Shown in pieces: positions 1-32,880 of a stretch of 64,000 nucleotides of DNA (its first letter is position 1; the number at the start of each line of letters is the position of its first letter). The stretch lies in the NCBI GenBank assembly GCA_964017155.1, contig OZ024857.1:37787141-37851140 (forward strand), given 5' to 3'. The position numbers and the translations under genes were made by a program. This stretch comes from Oasisia sp. SBJ-2009 (lineage: Eukaryota; Annelida; Polychaeta; Sabellida; Siboglinidae). The notes beneath the pieces are model-generated. The model saw only the letters and a list, made by a program, of their open reading frames with translations. It was not told the DNA's origin and did not search any database.

Positions 1-300
1 GTAATCGTCCGCAGTATTTGTTACGACAATATTCCTGAATATTGAATATAGTGAGATCACACTAATTTGCCTCTTGGTTACTATTCAGTTGTTTCCTAAT
101 CAATATCCGTGGCTGCGACTGCTCGTGAATATGAAAACCGAGCGCATACAAATGATTGTTTTAATATGTGACTATACTACCTTAAATTGAATATACAATG
201 ATATTTGCTTACTGCATGAGCATTCTGTCTGAACTATTGAAATAAACATTATTTGGTACTACATTTCTAAGACACAACCCATAACATATTATAAACTCAC

Positions 301-800
301 ACCCATGCACCAATCACACATTTATTAATCTCCTAGTTATCACCCCACCAATACAGAGTATCGATACAACGATCCTAGCGTATGGCGTCGCGCGCATCTC
401 AGCGACCTCTTACTACAATAGTCCATCAGAGAAGATTCTTCAGCGAGGCCGGTGCCACGCTCAACTAAGGCTCTTACCAACTAGTAAACAAAATGGGCTA
501 CATCGTAGACATCTATAACCTCACCTGTGCATCACTCACACATCAATGAAGCACACAGGCTACAGGTATCGCCCCCACCAATATACAGTATCGATCCAGC
601 AATCCTACAGTGTTGGCATCGCGCGTATGAGAGCGACAGGCAAAGCGGGATGCAATGAAAGAAGTCCAGCACAGAAGATTATTCAAATGTCTCGGTCGTC
701 TCGAACATTGGTCGAGCTGGGCTAATTTGTGGACACTAACCACTTCACCCGTCCGTCCCACATGTCAACCATTACAGCATGTGTCGATCTATTACGCCGA
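301..800. repeat. Diverged tandem duplication, offset about 230 bp
   Basis: Two diverged copies lie near 341-450 and 571-690. Both carry a CACCAATA...ACAGTATCGAT block, then a GGC(A)TCGCGCG block, then AGAAGATT. The surrounding DNA shows no convincing exon. The function is unknown; it may be part of a repeat family. Confidence 0.6.
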
Positions 801-939
801 CTCAAGCGGCTTTGAACTGGCGTACGTCAGGGCTTGCAGACGGAGAATGCACCAATAACGAAACATCCGGAACATGCCGAGCTAGAAGAAAGATGGCGCG
901 CGTAACTCAACCAGACGAACGTAGATAGTTATAGTCTCG

Positions 940-1445
940 GTTACCCAGACTCCGTGAGGTGGCAGCACTTTTAAGCCCCCTCAACTACGCCTGGGACAGT
1001 ATATATGCTTAAGTTTCTACATCCGGGCAGCCTTACCCCAGAATAGGGTAGAGACGCTGATTGGCTCTCAGGCCAACTATGAAATAAAAATTTAAATAAC
1101 GATATAGTTTTACAAGATAATAATATCATTTGAAAAGTATTCACCATTGAACTTATATTAACACAACAGTAAGTAAAAATTCAAATTTACCGTTGTTTAT
1201 AAAATAAGAATTACGGCAGGATTAACCAGTATCCGTGAGGTGGCAGCATTGTCTAGCCCGACACGGATAGCATACAAATTAAATAAGGAAACCTTTTGAT
1301 CAAATAATGCTGTATTATAAAAACTATTAAAAATTAAATGTATATTAACCCAAAATAAATAGAAATACAAATTTGCAGTTGTTTAAAAAAAAAATATTAC
1401 GGCAGTGTCCGTGAGGTGGCAGCATTTTATAGATCACGCGGATAC
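940..1445. repeat. Tandem repeat with a conserved GTGAGGTGGCAGCA core
   Basis: The core CCGTGAGGTGGCAGCA occurs near 950, 1231 and 1409. The last two copies share about 180 bp of AT-rich sequence upstream, including GTTGTTTA followed by ATTACGGCAG. The GC-rich core is far better conserved than its AT-rich spacers, which sets it apart from simple satellite decay. Confidence 0.6.
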
Positions 1446-1679
1446 CAAACAAAAGCCGGCAAATGTCACCAGACTGTCTTCTCGGCGTAGTTCCGCAGCC
1501 GACCGACAGTCGGTTAAGCGAGACTAGGATAGTTAATGACGAGAACGAGAACAACAGTCAAGAGCCAATTGAATTAATCAAATCAATTAAACTTAGAAAC
1601 ATTTTATATGGATCAGTTATTCATTCCTTTGGATGTGACTGTTGGATAATACATTTAACAGTATGTATTTCATTGTAGA

Positions 1680-1797
1680 TGGGCACAGCATGTGTCCGTT
1701 CGTTTTACCAACACACGACCATGTCATGATGATTCCAATCAACACTTCCGTGACACCGCCGACTTACGGCAATGAGAAAATAATTATGTCTCAAAAC
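1680..1797 (+). CDS. Possible upstream exon of the YWTD-repeat gene
   Basis: A plausible acceptor (TTTCATTGTAG) and a strong donor (AACA|GTAAGT) bracket an open frame of about 39 codons beginning D-G-H-S-M-C-P. Its exit phase is compatible with an alternative acceptor at 2417 in the next exon. No domain is recognisable, so this rests on splice-site and phase logic only. Confidence 0.25.
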
Positions 1798-2392
1798 AGT
1801 AAGTTTAGTAAGCAACACTATTACATGATGATTATTAAACGGCAAGTTTTGTGTATGCGCAATGGAATAAGCAGACACAACTGTTATTGTCTATCCAGCC
1901 TAATCGATAGTGCTAAATTCTTTTAGCGTTTCATGTACACAGTTTCCTAATATTACATTGGCATGGCATTATTAGTTGTACCATTACACATCAATTGGCT
2001 ATTATAATTACATATGTTGCAAAACAGAGCATTGTACTACCGCAATGTATTTCGAATATTTACATTTCACAAATGTTTACGAAAACACAACCCATTTTAT
2101 CTCAGCTGCCTAGAAATATTGTTATCACTTCTGGAGGAGCATTACACTAGCCTCAATCCCTCCTGTCAGCTCCTGGTGAAACACCTGACAACAAATTACA
2201 ATAATATCGCTTGGCGGCAAATACCGTTAGCAATAGCCACGTTAACATGGCATTGGGCTATTCAAAAGGCGACTATTTCATCTTAGAATGATATCTGTTC
2301 CCAGGGGTGGTATTGGTCTGAACGATAAAATAAATTATATCTATGTACTGCGTAGTAGACATGAGTGACTATGATACGTTTTCCCACATCAG

Positions 2393-5410
<3,018 letters not shown>

Positions 5411-5627
5411 GTAACGTACATATAGCTATGCTCTCAGTTTGTGTCCATGCTACTAAGTAGTGTCACATAATGACATATTATTATGTATTGATGTTCTTCG
5501 GAATAAGTTTTCGTTTTAACACAAATATGTCCATAATAATAATAATAAGTATACAAATAATAATAATAGTAATAATAATAACAATAATAATTATACAAAT
5601 AATAATAATAAAAATAAAAATACTAGC

Positions 5628-5910
5628 ACTGCTGCTGCTACTGCTGCTGCTGCTGCTGCTACTGCTACTGCTACTGCTACTGCTACTGCTACTGCTACTG
5701 CTACTGCTACTGCTACTGCTACTGCTACTGCTACTGCTACTGCTACTGCTACTGCTACTGCTACTGCTACTGCTACTGCTACTGCTACTGCTACTGCTAC
5801 TGCTACTGCTACTGCTACTGCTACTGCTACTGCTACTGCTACTGCTACTGCTACTGCTACTGCTACTGCTACTGCTACTGCTACTGCTACTGCTACTGCT
5901 ACTGCTACTG

Positions 5911-5977
<67 letters not shown>
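5628..5977. repeat. (CTACTG)n to (CTA)n array
   Basis: A short (CTG)n start passes into (CTACTG)n up to about 5910 and then pure (CTA)n. It is in phase with the larger array that follows a 54-bp unique spacer. Confidence 0.97.
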
Positions 5978-6030
5978 CAGTAGTACATTTATTTCTTAAT
6001 GCTATTTATTTATATTGTTTGTTATCATTA

Positions 6031-8118
<2,088 letters not shown>

Positions 8119-8145
8119 GTATACATATATATAATATGCAAATAT

Positions 8146-8146
8146 G

Positions 8147-8200
<54 letters not shown>
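8146..8200. repeat. (AT)n microsatellite, first of three paralogous arrays
   Basis: An AT array at the head of the duplicated intron unit. Equivalent arrays stand at 9151-9226 and 10374-10514, directly after the two copies of the FAMeT-like exon. Confidence 0.9.
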
Positions 8201-11704
<3,504 letters not shown>

Positions 11705-12690
11705 GCACTACTGCATACATCTGAAGGAAAACTAGTTCTATCTGCGTTGTGTCTACGCATCTATAAAGAGTTAATACAAAGTAATCGTATGCATCTACAA
11801 GAAAGACTATTATGCCAGCATTACTGAACATTACTCAGGATAGTTCTTTGTCAGATAACAACACTTTTTTTTCACGTGATACGTTAGCATAGTCATTATG
11901 AATGACGTACTTATGAAATTAATGTGTTATGTTACAGGAACATATTGACATGTAAATATATAATTACACCGTGGCTTGAATATGAAAAATTAACGTATAT
12001 TACTTGATATTTCAGTAGTTTGCTACAGTAACGTTGGATCGACGGGAGTATGATACATGAACATACGCAACACGTACCGTATACGCCTATGCCCAAGGCA
12101 TAAATAACAAGGACGTCCATCATGTAACCATAGCTGTAAGACGCATCTTGAATATGCTACTTTAAGCAGTCTGATTAAACCAATGGCGTTTTACACACCT
12201 GTTCACACATACAATTACAAGTAGCATCTACACGTCACAAATGCGTACATACCAACAATGGCTAAGGCGTTTATAGCTAAACTATTGTGTCCGCGTGTCA
12301 ATCTTGCTGATGTATGAAACTTGATCGGAACTGGACTATTTTAATTTGACAGAACATACATAATGTACGAACACGATCCAATGTCAATAACAGTATGTCA
12401 AGAGATTCTCACTAAGGGTACTACAAAAACCGCTAAGGCGACAGCCACCAATTTATTTGATATTGTAACTAAAAATATCTACTACTCCCAAGGCAGCATA
12501 TCAATCAGTACTGAGATTAATGGTGCACACATGTCTAAGTATAGAAGGACAGTGCGTAGTTGAGGGTTAAATGCATATGTAGCAGTTTATGCCTGTGAAA
12601 ATATAGTTGTAAAGAGCGATTAAGTATTGTTTGGTGTACGTATACAATCATTGAAGTTGTGTGTGTAAATGCTATCAGAAATGCAACGTG
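11705..12690. other. Intergenic, no feature seen
   Basis: AT-rich unique sequence downstream of the FAMeT-like gene. Short open frames have no recognisable motif or flanking splice signals. No clear AATAAA was identified near the stop. Confidence 0.5.
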
Positions 12691-12694
12691 GCAT

Positions 12695-13000
12695 TTATCT
12701 AAGTAATGTTGGTAAGTAGTACCTAATACATTTTCTGGTTATCGATATATGACTAGAGGGGTACTTTTTGATAGCATTGTTGTGTTGGGTTATTTGTAAA
12801 AATATCGAATGAAAAAATAGGAACGCAATAAATACAGATTTATCAAAGAACATAACACATTGGAGAGTAAAAATATCTTCCAATGTCAGCAGACTTTGTG
12901 GTTTCACGACAGTATGTGTGGGTGCGTTATGCTTATTGCGGGTAATTATTCGAGTTGCCCTTTCCTGCATTTTTGGAAACTCTTCGTGCATTTTGGAAAC
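12695..13000 (-). mobile_element. LINE reverse transcriptase C-terminal fragment
   Basis: The minus-strand frame contains MQERATRIITRNKHNAPTHT, then LLTLEDIFTLQC and a later FDK. This is the post-palm tail of CR1/L2-like non-LTR elements (LQ.RA.RII...L..DI...Q). The fragment has no RT core and lacks its 5' end. Confidence 0.7.
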
Positions 13001-13103
13001 TCCCACGATAAAATGTTGTAGTTGAAATGCGGCACAATTATGTTAGTTTATTCACAATGTCCAAAAGTCTTGATGTTGACTAACTACTATCATAGAGAGA
13101 AAG

Positions 13104-13104
13104 G

Positions 13105-13156
<52 letters not shown>

Positions 13157-13419
13157 TACACACAGTCAGACAGACACATACACAGACACAGACACAGAGA
13201 TACAGACACATACACAAAGAGACAGATAGACATACAGACAGACAGAAAGACAGGCAGACAGACAGACAGACATACATACATACATACATACATACATACA
13301 TACATACATACATACATACATACATACATTCATAAATGCATAGATACAGACAGTGAAACAAATAAACAAACAAACAAGCAAACAAACAAACAGACAAACA
13401 GACAGACAGGCAGGCAGGC

Positions 13420-13460
<41 letters not shown>

Positions 13461-13618
13461 CACAGACACACAGACACACAGACACACAGACACACAGACA
13501 CACAGACACACAGACACACAGACACACAGACACACAGACACACAGACACACAGACACACAGACACACAGACACACAGACACACAGACACACACACACACA
13601 GACACAGACACAGACACA

Positions 13619-13708
<90 letters not shown>

Positions 13709-13719
13709 GACAGACAGAC

Positions 13720-13764
<45 letters not shown>

Positions 13765-13775
13765 TAGAGACAGAG
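13104..13775. repeat. Compound GACA/CATA/ACAA/CACAGA/CA microsatellite
   Basis: Consecutive blocks are (GACA)n, (CATA)n at 13270-13330, (ACAA)n, (GACA)n, (CACAGA)n, (CA)n at 13620-13703 and (GACA)n. Long Thr/Gln/Asp/His-rich open frames on both strands come from this repeat only. Confidence 0.97.
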
Positions 13776-13799
13776 AAAGACAACAACATCATCATCATT

Positions 13800-14700
13800 G
13801 TGCAGTCATAGTGTCCCATGGTTGGGCGAAGGCCTCAGCATGCTGCTTCCACATCTGCCTATCTTGCACTATCCTCTGCCTCTGCCTCTGCCCTTCCAGT
13901 AGTTATCTAGTTCGTCGCTCCACCGTGTCGCCGGCTTTCCTCTAGGTATTTTCCTTCCGTAGGGCTTCCATGTGCGATGGTGATACGCAGTGTCCATCGG
14001 TTGTCTCGTATCCTGCTGATGTGCCCTGCCCATGTCCACTTCCGTCTTCTGACTTGTTCAACCATGTATGTGATCTTCGTATGTTCTGGTGGTGAGTGTC
14101 TATGTTTCCGCGCCTGTAGACTTGTTTTTCAAGCATGTTCCAATGTTACCATTGAAAATATCGCGGTGCTTGGCGAATGCTGTCCATCCGGCCGTGATTC
14201 TTCTTTGAATCTCCTTGTCTTGATTGTTTTGTTTCTGATGCTGTATCTCGATCTGTCCCAGGTTGGTGTAGCTTTCAAGTGTTGTTAACATATATTGGTG
14301 TGTCTTTTTCCATCATCACCTTCGTCTTCGACTTGTTCATCTTCAAAAACTGATTTTCACTTTCATCAGTTAATTCCTGTAGCATTTGATGTAGTTAATG
14401 TGGTTTGTTAGCGCATATGAGTATGTCGTAGGCGAAGCGATTATGACTAAGATAGCAGTCGTCTATCTTCTGGTTATCCAAGTCAGTCGTCGGGATATGT
14501 ATGTTTTCAAGTGCTGCGTAAACAGCTTGGGGGCTGTATTATATATCCATGTTGTACTACTATCCTGATGTTGACTTTGTTATTTTCTTTGTGTGGGTGG
14601 ACTGTCGTCAAGCTGTTGGTGTAGATTTCCTTCAGGAGTTCGATAAACACATATATTCTGTTCTTGAATCGAGGTCAGCACCGCACACGTTTGCACTGAT
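13800..14700 (-). mobile_element. Decayed RTE-type retrotransposon fragment
   Basis: On the minus strand it reads, in shifting frames, RFAYDILICANKPH (a degraded FADDI box), LQELTDESE, LKMNKSKTKVM and later AGYETTDGHC with the RW/GR-rich C-terminal tail. That is the RTE-clade order of RT to C-terminal tail. It is a diverged paralogue of the fragment at 21345-22320. There are many stops. Confidence 0.75.
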
Positions 14701-14707
14701 TCGAAAG

Positions 14708-14708
<1 letters not shown>

Positions 14709-14789
<81 letters not shown>

Positions 14790-14900
14790 ATTTGTGTGTG
14801 CATTTGTGTGTGCATTTGTGTGTGCATTTGTGTGTGCATTTGTGTGTGCATTTGTGTGTGCATTTGTGTGTGCATTTGTGTGTGCATTTGTGTGTGCACG
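14709..14900. repeat. (GT)n followed by a 12-bp minisatellite
   Basis: A GT array (14709-14787) runs into about nine copies of the 12-mer TGTGTGTGCATT. The minisatellite probably arose from a mutated GT block. It truncates the RTE fragment. Confidence 0.93.
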
Positions 14901-14949
14901 TGTGAACGGATTTATATGTACATGATGATACAGCTGAATTGACATTCGT

Positions 14950-15960
14950 TTATGTATTTCAAATTATATCATACATACATATTTACTGCTATTTTTCTAA
15001 GTGCCAACATACAAGTAACTATTGAGTTTTTGTTAAAAACGCCGTCGTTTCATTACATGTTGCACATGCTACAGTCATCGATGGTTTCCCTAATCAAAGA
15101 TCACACGTTTTATTCTGCAACTTCAAATTTGCCAAATGGTTGGCCTTATAAGTGATTGACCTATGTATGTTTACGACACATGTACCGGTTCTCTCATGTC
15201 GAGACGTAATTTGACGACATTTGTTTTACAGAATTACATAACATTCATTTCATAACAACAACGTAACAGGCTTCAGTCAGCCTCACGCGTGACAACATGT
15301 TTAAAAAATAGACACACTTTCACCAATATCTATTTAGCATAGTCAAATTCTACGTTCTAGTGCTAAAGTACAAATATATCAATTGCGAAACCAGAAAACT
15401 ATATCAGCGATTGACGTTTACGGGTATCATTAGACAAGTAATGCGTAATTAGCTATTACCTAAGAACTAATACATTCCAAATATACATACACAAACACAG
15501 TTTAATATCAGGTGCGTGATTTTATGGAATATGCAGTGTCTCATCTAACCGAAAGCACGGGCGTCACGTGTCACCAAATACGGAGCATCACACCTAATGA
15601 AAGTCCGTATTGTAAATGTCCATAAACAGTTTCATGTCACACCGAGCCACCACCTGTCAATAGCGTATTATATATCATGCTTGAAGAGCGAGTCACAAAT
15701 TACTGCAAAGCGGTAACATAACATTCATAATCTAATATAAATATTTATCAAGCTATCAATTAATTAAATACATTGCATATACAAACTATAAACTTAGACA
15801 AAGTTAAGGGAGATAAATACTTATTGTTGCTGTATTGTTGTCACCTATTAAACATATCCACATATATAAATTTCAAAACGGAGCTGAAATATGTGTAGAT
15901 TAACATTATTTGCATGATGGTAATATTTCCGTGAAACAAATATTATATATCTTTGTGTTT
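14950..15960. other. No feature seen
   Basis: AT-rich unique DNA with no open frame longer than about 67 codons, no protein motif and no obvious repeat structure. Confidence 0.5.
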
Positions 15961-15970
15961 GACAAATCGC

Positions 15971-16082
15971 TCTGGCTCTGTCTAGAGCTGCTCTGGAAAT
16001 AAGAGAAACTATTCGCTATTCGCGTTATTTCCAGAGCACCTCTAAAAATATGAGCGGCTATCGCCGTTATTTCTAGATACCT
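15971..16082. repeat. Tandem pair of small hairpins
   Basis: GCTCTGGAAATAA (about 15990) pairs with TTATTTCCAGAGC (about 16025). It is followed by a diverged second hairpin (TCTAAAAATATGAGCGGC...GCCGTTATTTCTAGA). Possibly a relic of a palindromic element. Confidence 0.55.
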
Positions 16083-16834
16083 CATTGGTGAGTATATAAT
16101 ATATTATTAATAAGCAGTAGTTTGCATTGAATTAATTAACGAATTAATGTTTTATTTCCACAATCAACGTTCATAACAATATTAAGCACTTTCAGAAATA
16201 ATATATTTGACTTATGAAGATAATTTACATAGCACACCAGTCATACTGCCGTTTGATGTAACATGTAGCTACCATAAATATTAGTTTTATGTGTGGGATA
16301 ACATATACATATACAACACTTCACAGCAGTATAATACATATGGAAGATATAATGAAGAGTACAATATCATGTAGTACAATATCATGACTTTCTATCTTGC
16401 AAATGGTTTGCTTTCTACATAACACAGGTGTGATATTGGAAATGCAAAGCATCCTGTAAGGACCAAGGTCCATTTTTTACGTCGTTGTGGAAAATATATC
16501 CTTTTTAACAATGACCATATCGGAACATGTTTTGGCTATTAAGAGTGTTTTGCTTATATAATATGTTGGTATACTATCGCCTTTCGTAATTACATGTTTC
16601 TGTTATGCGAAACTCAACTACACTTTTCTAATTTAAATTAGAGTTTTGTTTATAGTCCCGCATCCCGCAGAATATTCCAATTTGCATGTGCTGTATCCAT
16701 CTGACAACAACATATTTACCATACAAACCGTCGGACTTATCTACAGTTCAATATCACACAATCCAGAATAAATTATGTTGCAATGGGTGAGACTATGATA
16801 AGTTCTTTTCCATCATTCGACTGATTTCGATACT

Positions 16835-28541
<11,707 letters not shown>

Positions 28542-28809
28542 TGGTACGTACTTGTCACTTCGTCGTCAAACGTGTGTGTGAGCGACAACGCCTCAGTTCG
28601 ACTTATGCTGACATCTGAGTTAACCGCAGTGAACTTCCTGGTGGGGTGCTACTTGGGTTCATGTATATACCGTATTTTCGTGTGTTGTTTTTTAAATTAA
28701 GAAAACGTAAAAGAAAAACCAACAATTCGATAGATCAGTATATCGAAAGTAGTTGTATTTAGTTTGTAACTGTAATTATTTGATACAATAGTTATTTAAA
28801 TTTGGTTTG

Positions 28810-29456
28810 TAGTCCAACATTTCCGTGCACAAATGACCTTCAATGTGGATACACAGGATTGTTAGGGAGGATATTCAGTGAATGAATATACAAAAACGAT
28901 TTTGTATATTTTTTAAATAGGTTAATACGTTAAGAAATGTGGATTTTATAGTATTTTGTCTGCCATGTCAGAAAAAAAAATACTCGTCTTTCAGATTTTC
29001 AACAAAAAAACAATATTACATCAATTATTGTATATCTTCACTTAACGCTATTATTGCACACTAATTTTTAATTATAACCTTGTATTTATAAACTTTATGA
29101 CAGCATGCAACGCATCCGACATTATCTGTAAAATCAATGTTTTAATTAATTTTTATTTCCCACCATAACTGTTTTTCAATCGAAATTACTGAAGGGGTAA
29201 CCACACATAAACCACCATAATGTTATTATTGTCTGTCCCAACATTACGGAATTTGCATGGATGTGGTAAACATGCAATGTTTTATAAAATTAGGTTTACT
29301 ATCATAATAATTGTGGATTTCTTATTACTTGGTATGCCGCATCAGAAAGTGAAATCCTCGTCATATAGGCTTTCTACAAAAGAAAAATCACTGTATGTCC
29401 TTCCTAACAATCCTATGTATCCTAATTGAAGGCCATTTGTGCCCGGAAATGTTGGA
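28810..29456. mobile_element. Non-autonomous TIR element (MITE-like), about 645 bp
   Basis: The left end TGTAGTCCAACATTTCCG and right end CGGAAATGTTGGACTACA are inverted repeats. Similarity extends inward about 60 bp (CACAAATGACCTTCAA, GGATTGTTAGG). Inside, a block near 28938 recurs directly near 29311. A TA target duplication is possible if the TIR starts at GTCC. No coding sequence. Confidence 0.75.
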
Positions 29457-29981
29457 CTACATCTACCAATATGAAAATTGTGTGATAGCTGTGCACAATA
29501 CTTAATATTCCTTGTCAAATAATTATGTTTGTAATCCTTTTCTCATTTCCGCAGTAGCTGTTTCTTTAATGACATTTACCGACGTGGTGGCCACACAATA
29601 TCACTACCAAACACGCACTGTCGCCATAAAAATAGGATTCAGTTACTACTTATGTCGCAAGCGATAAGCAGCCAGCTGGTTGTAGCTCAGAAAGTGACAG
29701 AGGAACGGAGATATCATTCTCAATGTGCGTGATGGCTAATGACTATTAATACATCAAGAGCAGGATGCAAAATAACAATTGCCGTGTTACTTCAGTCAAA
29801 GTTCACATTATGACCAAAACAATTTATCTAGCAGTCTTTCCACTGAGTATTTAGAACTTCGTTTCGTGCGTTTAGTTTCCGCATATGTTTTATTTATCTG
29901 GTATAGTAACCTATGTATACACGTATATTTATTTATATATTTATTATTTGTACATACACGAGTTCAAACTAATAAGTCGCC

Positions 29982-29988
<7 letters not shown>
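29457..29988. other. No gene seen; diverged repeat tail
   Basis: 29550-29640 resembles 29155-29230 (TTTCC...AGCTGTTT...CCACACA), so the MITE neighbourhood contains a further diverged copy. The rest is AT-rich unique DNA. Confidence 0.4.

Positions 29989-30028
<40 letters not shown>
29989..30028. repeat. (AT)n microsatellite
   Basis: A short perfect AT array. Confidence 0.9.
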
Positions 30029-30033
<5 letters not shown>

Positions 30034-30139
30034 TTTAAGTACTTACTAGTATATATATTTAAATACTGCATGTATTTGTAGTTTCCAGTGGATGTTAATG
30101 CATTTTAAATATAATATACTAATAATTTAAATTAATACA

Positions 30140-30388
30140 ATGATTATTGTAATATATCGTCATTATACTACATTATGTTTTAAAGCATATTTAGATGATG
30201 TTTTAACTCATCTCAAACGAAAAACGAAAGCTATGACTGGTCTAAAATATTCATTTATAACCCTAATTTTACCTACATATGAAAGACCTTATTGCTTTCG
30301 TATTAGTGAGTTAAACATCCAAGTAATTCCAAACACAGAAAAAAACATGGCTATAACATTTATGGTGACACAGCTCCTAAATAATTGA
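30140..30388 (+). other. Orphan open frame of 82 codons, unrecognised
   Basis: The frame contains FKAYLDDVLTHLKRKTKAMT, LILPTYERPYCFRISELN and NTEKNMAITFMVTQLLNN before TGA. It is protein-like in an AT-rich setting and is directly followed by LINE debris. No family recognised. Confidence 0.25.
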
Positions 30389-30424
30389 TTTCATAAGATT
30401 TGCTATTATTGGGATATCTTTTTT

Positions 30425-31015
30425 TCATAATATGTTTGTGCAGTGGTCAAGACGATCTGCCGCATACAGTAGTCTGATTGGTCTAAATTGGAGTACGTCT
30501 ACACAAATAATATTGGTAGGATTTTTTTCAGAACAATAACTAATGTATGGTAAGAACAATGAGCCGTACAGGATATGCATGACTATTACTTGGTTACAAT
30601 TATATAATACAACAGTTCTCATAGCGAGCTATGAAATAAAAAAAATCTATGGGTCCGAGTGAAAGTCATCATAGTAAACAAACATGGATCCATTTTATAA
30701 ATAACTGATTATGCAAGTGTGTGCCATATGTGTGATACCGTATAAATACTTCTGTTTTCACATAACAATTCATGATTTACTGTGTCAACAGTTTTGTTCA
30801 AGTCAATGAATACACCAACATACTATATATGTATTTCATTTATTAACTCAGTTAAGGCATATAATGTTTACACATCTTCACGGAATCCATACTGTCTTGG
30901 ATTGATAATGTTGTTTATTTTCAATAAATGCAGTTAACATACAGATTATTTGTTTCTTCAAATATTTTGGAAAAATGCGGAAGTACTGAAACTCTTCTGT
31001 AGTTTGTACAGCCTT
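30425..31015 (-). mobile_element. Internally deleted LINE reverse transcriptase
   Basis: Minus strand, 5' to 3': VSVLPHFSKIFEE, QYGFRED, VGVFIDLNKTVDTVNHELL (RT domain 2 with FIDL.K), then without any [FY]ADD box LYGSLFLPYISYC and RLLYAADRLDHC (C-terminal tail). The middle of the RT is missing. A CR1/L2-type clade. Confidence 0.75.
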
Positions 31016-31159
31016 CATTGATTCGCGCTTCAACAACACGGATTACGATATGTTAAACACATGGGTTCAATAGGATTGATGTAATTATACGTTTAGCAAT
31101 ATTCAAACCAAACCCGTCTGTATCAGTTGATCTCTCGCTTTCGTGCGCTACGCTCCGCG

Positions 31160-31460
31160 GAAGCTTAATTGATCATGGTTCCCCGATGCAGATTGCGTAC
31201 GCAGGGAGAAAAAGCATATTCAAGTGATGCTCCACGCCTCTGGAACAATCTGCCCCTTGCCATACCTCCCACAGACTGCCTCAGTTCGATCAAGAAGACA
31301 TTTATTTCACCTCACATCATTATGTCACACACACACAATATTTATTTTACAACTACATCTCTATTTTTATTTTAAGGTCATCTGTATATTCCTGTAAAGT
31401 GTAATGCGCCTATGAATGGTTTTATTGCTAGAGATATGGCGTAGACAAATTGTGTTATTT
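31160..31460 (+). mobile_element. LINE ORF2 terminus with 3' UTR
   Basis: VPRCRLRTQGEKAYSSDAPR, LWNNLPLAIP and SSIKKTF form the classical CR1/L2 ORF2 end. About 85 bp of the 3' UTR (TAAAGTGTAATGCGCC... GGTTTTATTGCTAGAGATAT) recurs at 51757-51835, confirming a shared family. Confidence 0.85.
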
Positions 31461-31639
31461 ATTATTACTATTTCCATCAATTGTCAACACTGATCGCGAA
31501 AACATATGTGACTTTCTGCTTTTAACCAGTTCTTTCCCGTTCTGTGGATTGCATCATATTTGTTTTTCTCCATATGTATAGCTTGCATTAAACTATATCT
31601 GCCTATTTACACACACACACACAAAATTAGTTACATATA

Positions 31640-32155
<516 letters not shown>

Positions 32156-32178
32156 TATTTATCTTATCTATCTATATA

Positions 32179-32880
32179 TCGAGAGTACTCAAAAGAAACT
32201 GGCATCACTTGCCAGCGGTCGGCTGCCAGGCCGTAGTAATGGCGCGAAACCGGAAGGCACACCTACTGTGACGTCACGACAATACGGCAGACGCGCATTT
32301 TCGTTTCTGGCGACATCAGATTTCATGATGGCGACTTCGTTGATCTAGAAAAACTGCGGGGGCGGGTATTTCTTTCGTCTTCTTCTTCCAACTTTCAATG
32401 TCTGCACTTGCTCTAGTGTGTGTTGCCGCCAGGTACACACATAGGACTACTGTTGTATTATGGTCCAGCGGAATGTGCGACATTCGGGTACTTTTTATGT
32501 ACGAAGCATGTCAATGTGTGTGTGCATAGCACTGAACGATTCAACAATATCAGTATCTGTCCATTGATTTGTATACCACATAATCATGCCTGCTGCATAT
32601 TAAACCCGGGCCGTCGGCTAGCCAGTCGGACGCGCTAACCACTACACTACCCGCGCCTCTCGTAATGAAGTTTCAAATGTAGGAACAATTGAAATGCGTT
32701 TGCATACTACACAAGTGCCTAATTCATGTCTGAAATGGCACAGAATACATATTTGTGTTCACATTCACAGTCCACTGTACATGGCGCATAGCAATCTTGG
32801 ATGAGTTGTCAATGTATCAAGCTTTCCATGTATGCCTATGCAAATAGAAGTTAGGGCAGTATCTTATATAGCATTCGTAC
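32179..32880. repeat. Duplicated segment, left part of copy A
   Basis: Homologous to 39043-39740 (for example AAACTGGCATCACTTGCCA, CGGCCGTAGTAATGG, GACAATACGGCAGACGCGC). Together with 37250-37639 it makes one segment of about 1.1 kb that is uninterrupted at 39043-40111. It contains a minus-strand tRNA-like block at 32585-32660 (TAGTGTAGTGGTTAGCGCG). Confidence 0.9.
32585..32660 (-). mobile_element. tRNA-like SINE head
   Basis: On the minus strand GCGCGGGTAGTGTAGTGGTT (A-box region) precedes a degenerate B box (GGGTTTAATATGC) and the shared GCAGCAGGCATGAT. Related blocks are at 39425-39507 and 63285-63360. Confidence 0.6.

Noticed and set aside
13022..13945. Thr/Gln/Asp/His-rich 307-codon frame
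   Set aside because: GACA/CACAGA microsatellite; the flanks are RTE debris, not exons.
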